Below, piece by piece: positions 33,549 to 43,778 of a DNA stretch of 64,000 nt. The stretch is taken from assembly GCF_964355755.1 (NCBI RefSeq), contig NC_092678.1, positions 23,046,365-23,110,364 of the forward strand, read 5' to 3'. The stretch's first letter is position 1, and each line of letters starts with the position of its first letter. Under the pieces are notes generated by a model. That model did not search any database and was not told the DNA's origin. It worked only from the letters and a program-made list of their open reading frames with translations. The position numbers were made by a program, and so were the translations under genes. Source of the stretch: Antedon mediterranea. Taxonomy: Eukaryota > Echinodermata > Crinoidea > Comatulida > Antedonidae.

Positions 33549-33768
33549 AGCCTGGTTTCCATAAAATCGCTACACGACAGAGCGTAGCGATTCTATGGAA
33601 ACGCTAGAGTTTATCGGGGATCTAGTACGCGTATACGATTCATCGCCGACAAAATCGGCAAAGTTGAACATGGTTGAACTTTGCCGATTTGACTGCGATG
33701 AATCGGAGAGCCTTCCCGATTGCGTCGGCGACATCTGCGCGTGTAGCGATTTTAATGGAAACCAGGCT
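33549..33768. mobile_element. 220-bp MITE with GC-rich ~28-bp inverted termini
   Basis: The left end is AGCCTGGTTTCCATAAAATC followed by GCTACACG, and the right end is CGTGTAGCGATTTTAATGGA followed by AACCAGGCT. TA flanks both ends. Internal palindromes pair CGATTCATCGCCGAC with related words, and GCAAAGTTGAAC with its complement. There is no open frame of its own; a longer frame crosses it. Confidence 0.8.
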
Positions 33769-33839
33769 TAAGGGGGATTCGCGCTGTAAAGTGAGGGTTT
33801 GCCCGAACCATAACAACCCCCCTGGCTACGGGCCTGCAT

Positions 33840-34035
33840 ACAACAACAAGTTACAAAGGTCCTACTTCAACGCAACTTCTTCTCCACACCACTACGTTCG
33901 CGTATATTTTCTATGCCACAATTTAGCCCCCCATCACATACAACAAAAAGTTACAAAGGTCTTACGATCACCGCTTGCCCGCCGTGCGTGGGGTACGTAC
34001 GTCACTACGTTCGCGTACACTTCCTTTGCTACAAT
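33840..34035. repeat. Diverged two-copy tandem duplication
   Basis: The words AAGTTACAAAGGTC(C/T)TAC and CACTACGTTCGCGTA occur once in each half (near 33850 and 33952, and near 33892 and 34003), each followed by a TGCCACAAT or TGCTACAAT word. The spacing is just over 100 bp. Confidence 0.6.
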
Positions 34036-34864
34036 GTATCTTTTGCATTTATTAACTAACATTTCCATTCTTTGTAATCATTACTGACCACTTCAGAACA
34101 TCAACAGCAAAATTTCTCTTTGCCAAATGTTCCTGCGTTCCACTTGCAAAGTACACAATATTATAACCCGTTTGCGCCCACCACAATCCACGGCCCCCCC
34201 CCCCCTGTGGCCATTCCAAACACTCTCTCGGACCTTCCCGATAGAACCCTTCCAACCATCAATTCCCAAAACCATTACCAACATCAACGGCCTTCATGCT
34301 CCTCGGTATCTCTTCACCTACGGCATTCTATTATACATCTTCAGGTAGTACGATACAGGTGTCTCCAACAGCCCTCACTATCTTCTCATGGGTGAAACTG
34401 TCTTCCGATACCTTGCTTACAACTGCCAAATATGACATCATCAACAACATTACCACATACATTGATCTTCACATGTGTCCTTCGCTGCACACAATGCTGC
34501 ATCTATCCATCTCTATCTATATTAGCCTTTTTCACAGCTGCTACATGCAGACCAACCACACCACTTACCACCTTCACTTCGGTCCGCCAACCATCTTTTG
34601 TTGATGTCTACTTCACCAGTTCGGACACTACTTCCTGTGTACAACAACCTACTTTCATCTCAATATCAAGGCCACTTTACACAGACAAGCGGTAATGCTA
34701 ATACTGTACAAATATATATATATATATCCATACTGAATAGATGAGGGCGTATCAATTGATCTCTGGTGCGCGTGCGTACAATTGAGCACTAGTGCTGTTC
34801 CGCCGTACCACGCCGAGAATGTTAAAGAGTCGCTATCCAATCGAGTTTCAACAATACCATCAAA

Positions 34865-34936
34865 GCCCCAGTGGTCTAATGGATACGACAACTGCATATC
34901 AAGCAGACGGTCCGAGTTCGAATCTCAGTTGCGGCA
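34865..34936 (+). tRNA. tRNA-like sequence with near-complete cloverleaf (anticodon position ATC)
   Basis: The 72-nt segment folds as a cloverleaf. The acceptor GCCCCAG pairs with TTGCGGC (one mismatch, one wobble). The D arm is GTCT...CGAC, the anticodon stem is CTGC...GCAG around the loop ATATCAA, and the T arm is CCGAG-TTCGAAT-CTCAG (one mismatch). Box A (TGGTCTAATGGA) and box B (GAGTTCGAATCTC) are good. The overall sequence resembles animal tRNA-Arg/Lys genes in the D arm, but the anticodon would be ATC, which is unusual for an animal tRNA. No T-run terminator of four or more directly follows except AACTTTTT at 34936-34943. It may be a decayed tRNA or a SINE head. Confidence 0.45.
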
Positions 34937-35046
34937 ACTTTTTCTCATTCTCACAGATTTCCTTATCTTTATCGGTTCAAATTAATTAATTAAATTTCAG
35001 TATATCACCGGGCGGTTTAAAATTAATGTTCTTTGCCTGACGTGTT

Positions 35047-35069
35047 TATATATATATATATATATATAT
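35047..35069. repeat. (TA)n microsatellite
   Basis: Uninterrupted TA dinucleotides. Smaller TA tracts lie at about 34708-34724 and 63000-63019. Confidence 0.95.
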
Positions 35070-35203
35070 CCATGTTTATGACCCCTCCAGAGTGGAGGTA
35101 AGTGGGTAAAGCTATGCAGTAAGGGGGTCATTAATAATATCAGAAAAAATTCTTTGTACTATAGTACATGGACATTCTTTCTAAACCAAATACGCACCAA
35201 TGT

Positions 35204-35330
35204 TATTATTTACCTCCGCCAAGGAGGTATATGTAATCGGTAGCGTGTGTTTGTTTGTTTGTATGTTAGCAGGATTACTCAAAAAGTAATTACAAGATCT
35301 TTACCAAAATGAATAGACAGATAGATATGT
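35204..35330 (+). repeat. Dispersed repeat head with ACCTCCGCCAAGGAGGT palindrome
   Basis: The palindromic word ACCTCCGCCAAGGAGGT is followed by GTGTTTGTTTGTTTGTATG and TTAGCAGGATTACTCAAAAA. I know this arrangement as the start of a widespread repeat in marine animal genomes. Only one copy is in this window, so the boundaries are not defined. Confidence 0.45.
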
Positions 35331-35372
35331 GGTCAAGGACCATTCCATTAAATTTTGTGACCACACTCCCAA

Positions 35373-35462
35373 TTCTGGACCACTTTTTAGTATACTTTTT
35401 TAGACCTGCTAGTGTTAAAAGATAGGACAGAATTTTTCACAAGCCGCCGAGCAGTCTTAAAG
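35373..35462 (+). repeat. Dispersed repeat copy (shared with 4168-4262)
   Basis: This is the partner of the repeat at 4168-4262. It matches from ATTCTGGACCACTTTTTAG through AGATAGGACAGAATTTT to GCAGTCTTA, with a few small insertions. Confidence 0.75.
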
Positions 35463-36506
35463 TAACAAGTAAACTGAAATTGCATTTTCTCGAGAACTAC
35501 TTGTCCAAAAAACTAATTATTTATTTCCCATTAACTTTGCAGAAAACGTCAGTTGTTCACTTGTTCATGCTTACAGATTTATTACTAAATTCGTTATCTT
35601 TCCAATAATTCTGGACAATTTCACTTACATAACTTGACTACATACGTGCCTGCCAGGTAACTACCCATCCACAGAGAGATGCACTTCCATTCACTGCAAA
35701 CTTATTTTTCCTGCTAATGAATGGCAAAAACATATTCCAATATACACCAACCAATAGTGGTTGGTAGTCTATAACTGATTAGCTACCTTACCTAAACAAC
35801 ATATTATATCATATTCAATAATATCCTCAATTACACCAAAACTTCATTCCAAAGAAGACATTCTTTGTATTCAACACGACATATATATTATTGGGTTCTT
35901 CCATTTCTGATGTTATGTCCCCTACGATTTGGTGTCCTAAATGACAGGTTCCACTGTATTCAGAAATAACCCATTCAACTCCTCAAACAGAATCATTCAA
36001 AAATACATATCAACATTATTGTTGATATACACTACTGACTGATACTACAATACCATCAATGCGATTAAAACTTACAAACATTGCCTGTACTGGACCAGTC
36101 TTTCACATGTCAATCTCCCCAACTATCGGAAGACAATATCAATTTACAAACACTAACTACACTGCTCTGGTCAATCAATAACAATAACTTCTTTAATTTG
36201 TTTGTTTTTTCTGAGTATATAAACTTAACATATACACACATGTCTTTAACAAATTATTCTCTATTCTTAACTATTACAACCAATCAATTTTAAACAAATA
36301 TATATCATTACTCCTACACACAATCTACCTATCTACAATACATAATTTCTATGCCCAAAAGGTCCCAACCTCCCTGTTTCTGTATCCATATTTACACCCA
36401 AACCAGAAATGATGTAATACCCATAACATATACACAATTGATGTATTTCATACACCCACAATGGAGGATATAAAAATCCCACATCATGGAGTTACATTAT
36501 ATACAC

Positions 36507-36545
36507 CAGCAGTGGAAAATCCATGGCGGGCTGGCTGTATCTTAT
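36507..36545 (-). CDS. Candidate 39-nt coding exon
   Basis: The minus strand reads from the acceptor GGTTGTAGTCAG to the donor CTGCTG|GTGTAT. Carrying over one base from the exon at 36691-36715 keeps the frame open (HKIQPARHGFSTA) and leaves one base for the next exon. It is very short, so it is supported only by phase agreement with its neighbours. The gene is unrecognised. Confidence 0.25.
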
Positions 36546-36690
36546 CTGACTACAACCATACAATTGTAGGTTCACAAATAGTACACTATTCAAAATCCCT
36601 ACATCCTGGTAAATACACCTGGTTTTACACAAACTCGCCTTCCTTACAGTTTCTAGAACATTCTTCTCAACATCTCCTTCTGGTACTCAC

Positions 36691-36715
36691 GAACATCCAA
36701 GTACGTATTGTTGAT
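36691..36715 (-). CDS. Candidate 25-nt micro-exon
   Basis: The minus strand reads from the acceptor ACTGTTTCTATAG to the strong donor GTTC|GTGAGT. It starts in phase 0 (INNTYLDV) and leaves one base. It would follow the exon at 36925-36967, which ends in phase 0. Confidence 0.25.
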
Positions 36716-36924
36716 CTATAGAAACAGTTTCCAAATACATTATCAAAATTACTTTTCATTGCTAATAATATTATGGGAAAAGCTGTAATTTCACAGAATC
36801 AATATTTCTATTACAGAAACCTTCAGATGATAACAAAACACTGGCATTAAAGCCTTATAAAATTCCCTCAACATGTATTCAATTCCATTACTACTTCTAT
36901 TTCTATTTCAAGGCCCATACTTAC

Positions 36925-36967
36925 TCTTCCTAACCATAAAGTCAGAGTGGCAATCTCTTCATCGATC
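36925..36967 (-). CDS. Candidate 43-nt coding exon
   Basis: The minus strand reads from the acceptor CATTGCATTTGCAG to the strong donor GGAAGA|GTAAGT. One frame is open: one leading base, then IDEEIATLTLWLGR, ending in phase 0. Its leading phase does not match the phase-0 end of the exon at 37651-37836, so an intermediate exon is required. One open segment near 37193-37271 is a possibility, but its phase does not solve the problem. Confidence 0.35.
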
Positions 36968-37479
36968 CTGCAAATGCAATGTAAACTTATGGTTATTTTT
37001 TAAAATTATTAATTACTTGTACTGTTTTTCACACCTCCATTCCACTTAACATATTGACCAGGCAGCTTTACAATGACAGAGATCATACAACAGTTGGTGA
37101 TATCCCAAACATGATGCCACCTTCTAATTTTACTTGTTAAAACAATGCATGATTTCATTACACACACTTTGGATATATATTACTACGTTTCTCACGAGAA
37201 ATTTCAACAACACCACAGCAAACTCCTTTGAAGGTGGACAGCCACAAAATTGATAACTTCATTGCATTGTATTTCTGTTTCTAACTACCATATATTTCTT
37301 CTCACTTTCACACTGTATATGTGATGAAGGTACATACAATGAAGACAACAACAACATTTACCATAACAAATCTCCTTGCCCATCATGTATACCAACTTCA
37401 ATCTGCAAAACAAAATAAAACAAAAGGCATTTCACGTTACGAAAGAAAATGATGACGGTGGTACGTGGGTACGTTCCCA

Positions 37480-37618
37480 CATGAGGGCGTGGTTGCGGAC
37501 GGGTCCATCATAATACAGGGGTGTTCTAGGAACTTTTCACTTTTGTATCTAAGCCCTCCCTCTGGAGAGCACGGGCTATTGTCGGTTTATACAGGTAAGC
37601 TAGGCACGATATAGACTA
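37480..37618 (+). repeat. Dispersed repeat R1, copy 2
   Basis: Contains GGGCTATTGTCGGTTTATAC, then AGGTAAGCTAGGCACGATAT, preceded by a CCTCTGGAGAGCAC block corresponding to TTCGAGGAGAAA in the copy at 53390-53512. Confidence 0.65.
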
Positions 37619-37650
37619 TCATACTATTAATAATTGTATGCCATACTCAC

Positions 37651-37841
37651 TTCTTGCAACTTTTCTTCATACCCATATAATGCATTCTTGCAAATGTTCA
37701 TTACATTTCCTACATTTCCCGTTGTTTCTATTAATTCGGCCCATTTATCTACTTCTTTGCCTTGCTCCTTTGCAAGCTTCAATAAGTTGTTTGCTGCATT
37801 CCATTTCACTGCTCTCATTTTTTGTTGGTGATCCATGTTTC
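37651..37841 (-). CDS. Candidate first coding exon of an unrecognised small gene
   Basis: A splice acceptor (ATTTGTTAG, ending at 37842) is followed by GAAAC and an ATG at 37836 in strong context (A at -3, G at +4). The frame is open for exactly 62 codons to the donor CAAGAA|GTGAGT at 37651/37650, so it ends in phase 0. The peptide (MDHQQKMRAVKWNAANNLLK at the start, ALYGYEEKLQE at the end) is charged and predicted helical. It has no signal peptide, so it is probably an intracellular protein. The five bases before the ATG, after the acceptor, imply an upstream untranslated exon. Further candidate exons lie downstream on the same strand at 36507-36967. I do not recognise the family. Confidence 0.5.
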
Positions 37842-38699
37842 CTAACAAATACAACAATAAAGCAATGACATTTAAAACTGTAACATAACATCATAAACAG
37901 TATCACACTTGACCTCATCTGGTAATAATAATCATTTATAAAGTGCTATTTACTGATGTCTCACAGCGCTAAAGGACCAACAACAATTATTGAAACATGT
38001 TAGATTTTAGAAGTGACTTGAATTGCTTAAGAGATTTACATTGACGAATATGGAGTGGAAGCTGGTTCCAAACTAGTGGTGCTTGTGTACACAACCTGTT
38101 GGGTACAATAAATGTTCTTGGTCAGGTAACAATATATAATATATTAATAAACATAACATCAATGTTCTTTAAGATATGTTTCATTACAACTGGTAGTGCT
38201 ACATGTCTAAACAATTTAAGACCTGTCATGTCCACAAACATTTTCTTACAATGACACTTATGTACGCAAGACTGCAGGTGAAATTGACAATAACAATCAT
38301 CAATTTATAGCACTTTCGACTTTTATACTGTAAGCTGTGGTCCCAATTAGGCATTTGAAATCAGCACTGCTCGATGCCTGTGCATCTACTATCAATCTGC
38401 ATCAGATGTACTGGCCCATGCTTTTCCCTCTGATCAAGGTGGCCACTGGACGAGACAAACTTTTGACCAATGTTACAACCAATCAAGGTGCTTTTCATAG
38501 TCCTGGCTTAGTTTCATCCATCATTCAGAAGAATGTAATACTAATTGACGTTGTCGTTCGTGACACTGACAGCCATCAGTCATATATGAACATTAACCAC
38601 ATTTCTGGCCAGCAGAAACAGGACAAACATTCCACTTCAGTAAACATTGCTGTTGTAACACTTACAGTACTAAATAAATATGGTATTTGATTAAAATCA

Positions 38700-39424
38700 C
38701 AGCTCAAAGGTTATGAATTGCTATTACTTGTCTTTCAGTTACCAAAGCCACACCCTATTAATATTGCTACAATTGGGGGTAACTACGCCATTCACCAGTT
38801 ATCACTGTCATGTCACTGTGCGACTTAGCTTAACAAACCATTACTTAATAATAATATATAACTGACCCCCGTTGCCCTTCACTCAACAACTGCCACATCT
38901 TGAACATTTGCCCGCCTCCACACATTGCTTTTTTGGGTATTTCAACGTTTTTAGTCCAAAAACTTTCCTTCATGTGATGCAGCTAAAACCAACTTTCTAA
39001 CATTCTCCGTACAAATACTCATTGTTCCGGCCATTTCATTTTATGCTTATTACATAGTTCCTGTTAGCTAAACACTGATAACATCTCACTATTCAATGAA
39101 CCACTAACTTGTATAACCTATAATAACAGCTGCATAGATGTTTTATGCCCTTCAATAGCGACATGCAAAATCAAACACAGTACATTCTTTGTATACAAAG
39201 GTTACAGTTTAAATTACTTCCCTGATGGGTGGGCAGATACAATTACTATGCATAAGGAAGTTAGCTCACTACATTATACAACTTTTCTACCTTCTGGTAC
39301 TACTACTACAACTTGTCTCAAATATTATTCACAGGACATAATACTGGATATACATTTGTTTTACTTAACTTTATCATAACCATTCTTCAACTTAATGCCT
39401 TCAACTTCAATTGCACGGATTATT
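38700..39424. other. No gene recognised
   Basis: The stretch is AT-rich. The preceding plus-strand frame at 38337-38690 (117 codons) has no recognisable domain or splice context. Nothing else is supported. Confidence 0.4.
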
Positions 39425-39452
39425 CTTCCATTTCTCGGCTATGTCCGTTTAT

Positions 39453-39484
39453 CCAGGGAAGAGTTAAATTTAACTCTTCCCTGG
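39453..39484. mobile_element. 32-bp perfect palindrome with flanking direct repeats (copy 1)
   Basis: CCAGGGAAGAGTTAA is followed by AT and its exact complement, making a 32-bp perfect palindrome. TTTAT flanks both sides (39448-39452 and 39485-39489). If the element is taken one base shorter at each end, the direct repeat is GTTTATC (7 bp). It sits inside an R1-like repeat, whose other copies lack it. The same palindrome is at 60675-60705. It is too short to be anything but a non-autonomous minimal element. Confidence 0.7.
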
Positions 39485-40560
39485 TTTATCAAGGTAATGG
39501 AGGGTACCATAGCGGACAGGTAGGTTTTTACTTTATATAGGTACAGTAGTCTCGGCACGCATTGAAATATACTTCTACTACTTTTGTAAAAACATGTTTA
39601 CTGAACACTATAACTGCAGTACTACCACAAACATGACTCCTAACCCCCAAGCAACCTTATACCACTTTCATTCAAAAAAACAAAAGGCACACATTACAAA
39701 TACAATAAAATAACAAATTAATATAAATAACTAACTATTTTTGGTGTTCCAAATTTCCCCACCCCCGTAACGGCATACAGTACGCGCCATCACTCACCAT
39801 CACATGCAATTCTGCAGTTACTTGCAGACTCGGGAGGTCTACAAATTCACCGTAACATCATTATATTACAATTAATAACAGTAAATAGCAATACAAACAC
39901 ATTTCTGGCCAGTTTTTACATTATTAAATAACATAATATACTGTACGGTTCATTAACTTCCTCAACATTCCAAATAAACAAAATAACATGTTTTGATGCG
40001 ACTAAACAGTTTTTACAAACAAATACGCGTTTTCATTACAACATAATGAGGACAACGACGCTGAACAGACCAGGGGTGGATCTAGAATGTCGTAAGAGGG
40101 GGCCTCAGACAGATCCCCCACGGTTAGGCATGTGGCAAAGAGAATTTCTGACATGAAATCGTACCTTCGCACATAAATGATAAAATGGCACCGTCCTCCG
40201 TCTAGTTGCCCTGAAAATGACACAGAAATCAGCAAAACCATCATACTTTTTCTGTCTGGTAACACAGTGACATACATTCTTTTTCATTTGTTATAGTTAC
40301 AGATGCGTGTTCTGTGTATGGGAACCATTGATTGTTCAGTCATTATTACTTTATTTCCATCAGATAATGATCCAGTAGATAATATTGATTGCTGTTATAC
40401 TCAAAATTGTGTATAGCCCCCTCTATTTTATAATATAATATTATAAGGTCTTCAATTCCACATAACATAACTCTGACTCATCGCTGTTTGTATTGTAATG
40501 AATATTGGTTACTACTACTACTACTAGTGTCCAAGCTTATGTATGTGGGTTGCATCTAAT

Positions 40561-40756
40561 TAGTTATCCGCTTAGTAGCGGATAACTCCTTGTAATCGTC
40601 CTGTTTCATCATATTTTTTTTTTTTTTCTGTATTATTAGTTATCCGCTTAGTAGCGGATAACTCCTTGTAATCGTCCTGTTTCAATTTTATATTATTAGT
40701 TATCCGCTTAGTAGCGGATAACTCCTTGTAATCGTCCTGTTTCATCAAATTTTTTT
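40561..40756. repeat. Three copies of a 5' hairpin block of the Helitron-like repeat
   Basis: The palindromic block AGTTATCCGC-TTAGTA-GCGGATAACT, followed by CCTTGTAATCGTCCTGTTTC, occurs at 40561, 40637 and 40697. The last copy leads into the first 1.51-kb unit. The word GCGGATAACT recurs near the 3' end of every unit, as expected for matching subterminal repeats of Helentron-type elements. Confidence 0.7.
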
Positions 40757-42267
40757 TCTGTATTATACTTCTTTCTTTCTGTCATTTTTGTGCGTCGCGT
40801 TTCTCTAAAACGTGTTGACAGAACATATCGTAACTTTGTCAACATATCGACATTTACGTGAACTTGTGCACCTCCTATTTTTGAATGACGTCAGAGTTGC
40901 GCAACGTGACTTACGTGCGATTTTATGAATTTCAATGATTGATCATAGACTAAAAACAAAACATAATTTTGTTTTGAAACTTTGTGAAAATTTAAGTCAT
41001 ATCAAGCGCAAACTTTCTATGGATTAAAAATAGCATGTTTCACAAAAAGTTACGCGCGCACGCGCGTTTAAAATTTTAACGTGCGAAATATAAACTTCTA
41101 ATCAACTTTCTATGCGTTTCATGTCATTTTGAGCATGTCAAAAATTCCCACGCGCGCGAACATTTTTACGCACGCGGTGCACACGTAGCGTTAAAAACAT
41201 ATTTTTTTCACTTGATTTATGTTTTTTCAGCCTTTTCTAGTAATGTTACCAAATTTTAAACAATTTCGACTTAAAATTACGTCATACGAGCACGTCGAAT
41301 TAGATAATTTGCACGCGTATTTGGTGAAAAAGTTCAAAAATTCGTCAAAATTATGCCTATTTTTAAACAGTCATAGATTCTAAACTACATGGAGAACTTT
41401 TTTTAAATTACATATTCTGGAAGTTGATGAGTTGTAGATATCGGATCATGCATTAATATGGCTAACCGGACATTGTGACGTCATCGTATGGCCACGCGAA
41501 TATAAAATATAGGATTTTTGTATCTTTCATCATAGCTCATCACATTTAATAGAGCGCATCTTCACTTATCTGTTTTTCATTTTCATCCCGATTTTTATAT
41601 TTTCTAGGTCAATCAACTATCTTTCGCATGAGTTAAAAATATTTTAATTTTTATGACGTCATGATGTCTAAAAATGTAAATAACCTGGGTCACTTATTTT
41701 CATCTTTACAGTAAATTTCAATCTGTTATAGCTCGTCAGAATAAAACGTGATAATCATGATTAAAATATTTTCAGGAAGCTATTGGATTGTAGATACGAA
41801 TTCATGTGAACATTTTGCCAATTAGATGTTGTGACGTCATCATATGGCCAGTTAAATAAAAAAAGTCGTATTTTCATCTTTTGCATCATAGTTCATTACA
41901 TTTAAAAGAGCGCGCATCAATATTTCCCATATTCAAATTTCTTAAACACGTTAATATGTTGTTGCTGAGATAATTTCCTTCCGAAATTGTTACCTTAGTT
42001 TTTCATTTTGAAACCGTCAACATTAAAAATTGGAATAAATAGCGGGTCCCGTAATTTCATCTATTCTACACTGTATGTGATATGTATACAGATTATACTG
42101 TGTATGACACAAAATAACAGAATTCAGCAATAACAACATATCATATTCTTCAGTTCAGGTCATAATGCCCTAATCTTTTTCTGTGTGCAATATTCCAACG
42201 TATGACGTGCACGTGGCGTTTGTCGTGCGGATAACTAACTCGTCAAAGTGACGAGTTTCATGTCTAG
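40757..42267 (+). mobile_element. Helitron-like non-autonomous repeat, unit 1
   Basis: This 1.51-kb unit ends ACTCGTCA-AAG-TGACGAGT (a perfect stem-loop), then TTCATGT, then CTAG. A stem-loop roughly 10 bp before a CTRR end is the hallmark of Helitron 3' termini. There is no Rep/helicase frame. Inside, a block with GTGACGTCATCGTATGGCCA (near 41475) is echoed about 355 bp later (GTGACGTCATCATATGGCCA near 41830). Four TGACGTCA (CRE) palindromes are present. Confidence 0.65.
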
Positions 42268-43778
42268 TTCTTCTGTCTTTCTCCCTCACTTTTTGTGCAG
42301 AGCGTATCTCTAAAATGGGTAAACATAACATTTCATAAATTTGTCAACATATGGGCATTTACGTGAAGTTGTGCACCTCCTATTTTTGAATGACGTCAGA
42401 GTTGCGCAACGTGACTTACGCGCGATTTTATGATTTTTTATGATTGCTCATAGACTAAAAACCAAGCATAATTTTGTTTTGACACTTTGTGAAATTTTAA
42501 GTCATATCAAGCGCAAACTTTTTGTGGATTAAAAATGGCATGTTTTACAAGAAGTTACGCGCGCACGCGCATTTAAAATTTCAAAATGCGCAAAATTAAT
42601 TTATAATCAACTTTCTACGCGTTTCATGTTGTTTTAAGCATGTCAAAAATTCCCACGCGTGCGCACATTTTTACGTGTGCGGTTGGCACGTAGCATTGAA
42701 AACGTACTTTTTTCGCGTGATTTATGTTTTTCCAGCCTTTTCTAGTAATTTTACCAAATTTTAAACAATTTCGACTTAAAGATACGTCATACGAGCACGT
42801 CGAATTGGACAATTTGCGCGCGTTTTTTATGAAAAGGTTAAAAAATTCGTTTAAAATATGCCTTTTTTTAAACAGTCGTAATTTCTAAACTAGACGGTCA
42901 AATTTTTGTGGATGACATATTCTAGAAGTAGATGAGTTGTAGATATCGGATCATGCATTAATATGGCTAACCGGACATTGTGACGTCATCGTATGGCCAC
43001 GCGAATATGAAATTTAGGATTTTTGTATCTTTCGTCATAACTCCTCACATTTAATAGAGCACATCTCCACTTATGCGTTTTCTATTTTCACCCCGATTTT
43101 GATATTGTCTAGGTCAATCAACTATCTTTAGCATGAGTTAAAAATATTTTAATTTTTATGACGTCATCATGCCTAAAAATTTAAATTACGTGTGGCATTA
43201 ATTTCATCTTTACAGTAAATTTCAATCTGTTATAGCTCGTAAGAATAAAATGTGATAATCACGATTAAAACGTTTTCTTGAAGCTATTGGATTGTAGATA
43301 CAAAATCATGTGAAAATTTTGCCAATCAGATGTGGTGACGTCATCATATGGCCAGTTAAATAAAAAAAGTCGTATTTTCATATTTTGCGTCATAGTTCAT
43401 TACATTTAAAAGATCGCGCATTAATATTTCACCTATTCAAATTTCTTCTACACGTTAATATGTTGTTGCTGAGATAATTTCCTTCCAAAATTGCTACCTT
43501 CGCGTTTCATAAACCATCAACATGTTAAAAATTGCAATAAATAGCGGGTCCCGTAATTTCCCCTATTCTACACTGTATGTGATATGTATACAGATTACAC
43601 TGTGTATACTATATATGAATCAAAATAATAGAATTCAGCAATAACAACATATCATAGTCTTCAGTTCAGGTCATAATGCCATAATCTTTTTCCGTGTGCA
43701 ATATTCCAACGTATGGCGTGCACGTGGCGTTTGTCGTGCGGATAACTAACTCGTCAAAGTGACGAGTTTCATGTCTAG
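42268..43778 (+). mobile_element. Helitron-like non-autonomous repeat, unit 2
   Basis: This unit is arranged head to tail with unit 1 and has the same stem-loop and CTAG end. It is more diverged from units 1 and 3 than those are from each other; for example its start reads TTTTGTGCAGAGCGTATCTC, where the others have TTTTGTGCGTCGCGTTTCTC. It lacks the 5' hairpin block. Four TGACGTCA words are retained. Confidence 0.65.

Larger units (their letters stand above)
31550..34860 (+). other. Unrecognised block of different composition
   Basis: The plus strand here is richer in C and poorer in long A/T runs than its neighbours. It has several overlapping open frames of 65-137 codons, for example 31526-31819 (Ser/Thr/Pro-rich), 32696-32935 and 33674-34087. 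None carries a motif I recognise. A second frame at about 32712-33081 reads NQALNACALCGTADCF and further, with one stop, and looks codon-like. A large degraded transposon or retroelement body is possible, but no terminal repeats or catalytic motifs are visible. Confidence 0.3.

Noticed and set aside
33674-34087. 137-codon plus-strand frame
   Set aside because: Its first third is the right half of the MITE at 33549-33768 and the rest is a two-copy tandem duplication, so it is unlikely to be a gene.
37193-37271. 79-nt minus-strand open segment between two candidate exons
   Set aside because: The acceptor is acceptable and the frame is open, but its end phase does not connect to the exon at 36925-36967 and the donor (CTC|GTGAGA) is only moderate.
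38337-38690. 117-codon plus-strand frame
   Set aside because: It contains plausible codon usage, but no motif, no good start context and no splice signals that tie it to another exon. Left unannotated.
39360-39540. 75-codon plus-strand frame spanning the palindrome
   Set aside because: The palindrome contributes KFNSSLVYQ-like residues by chance; the frame is interrupted repeat sequence (R1) with no coding evidence.
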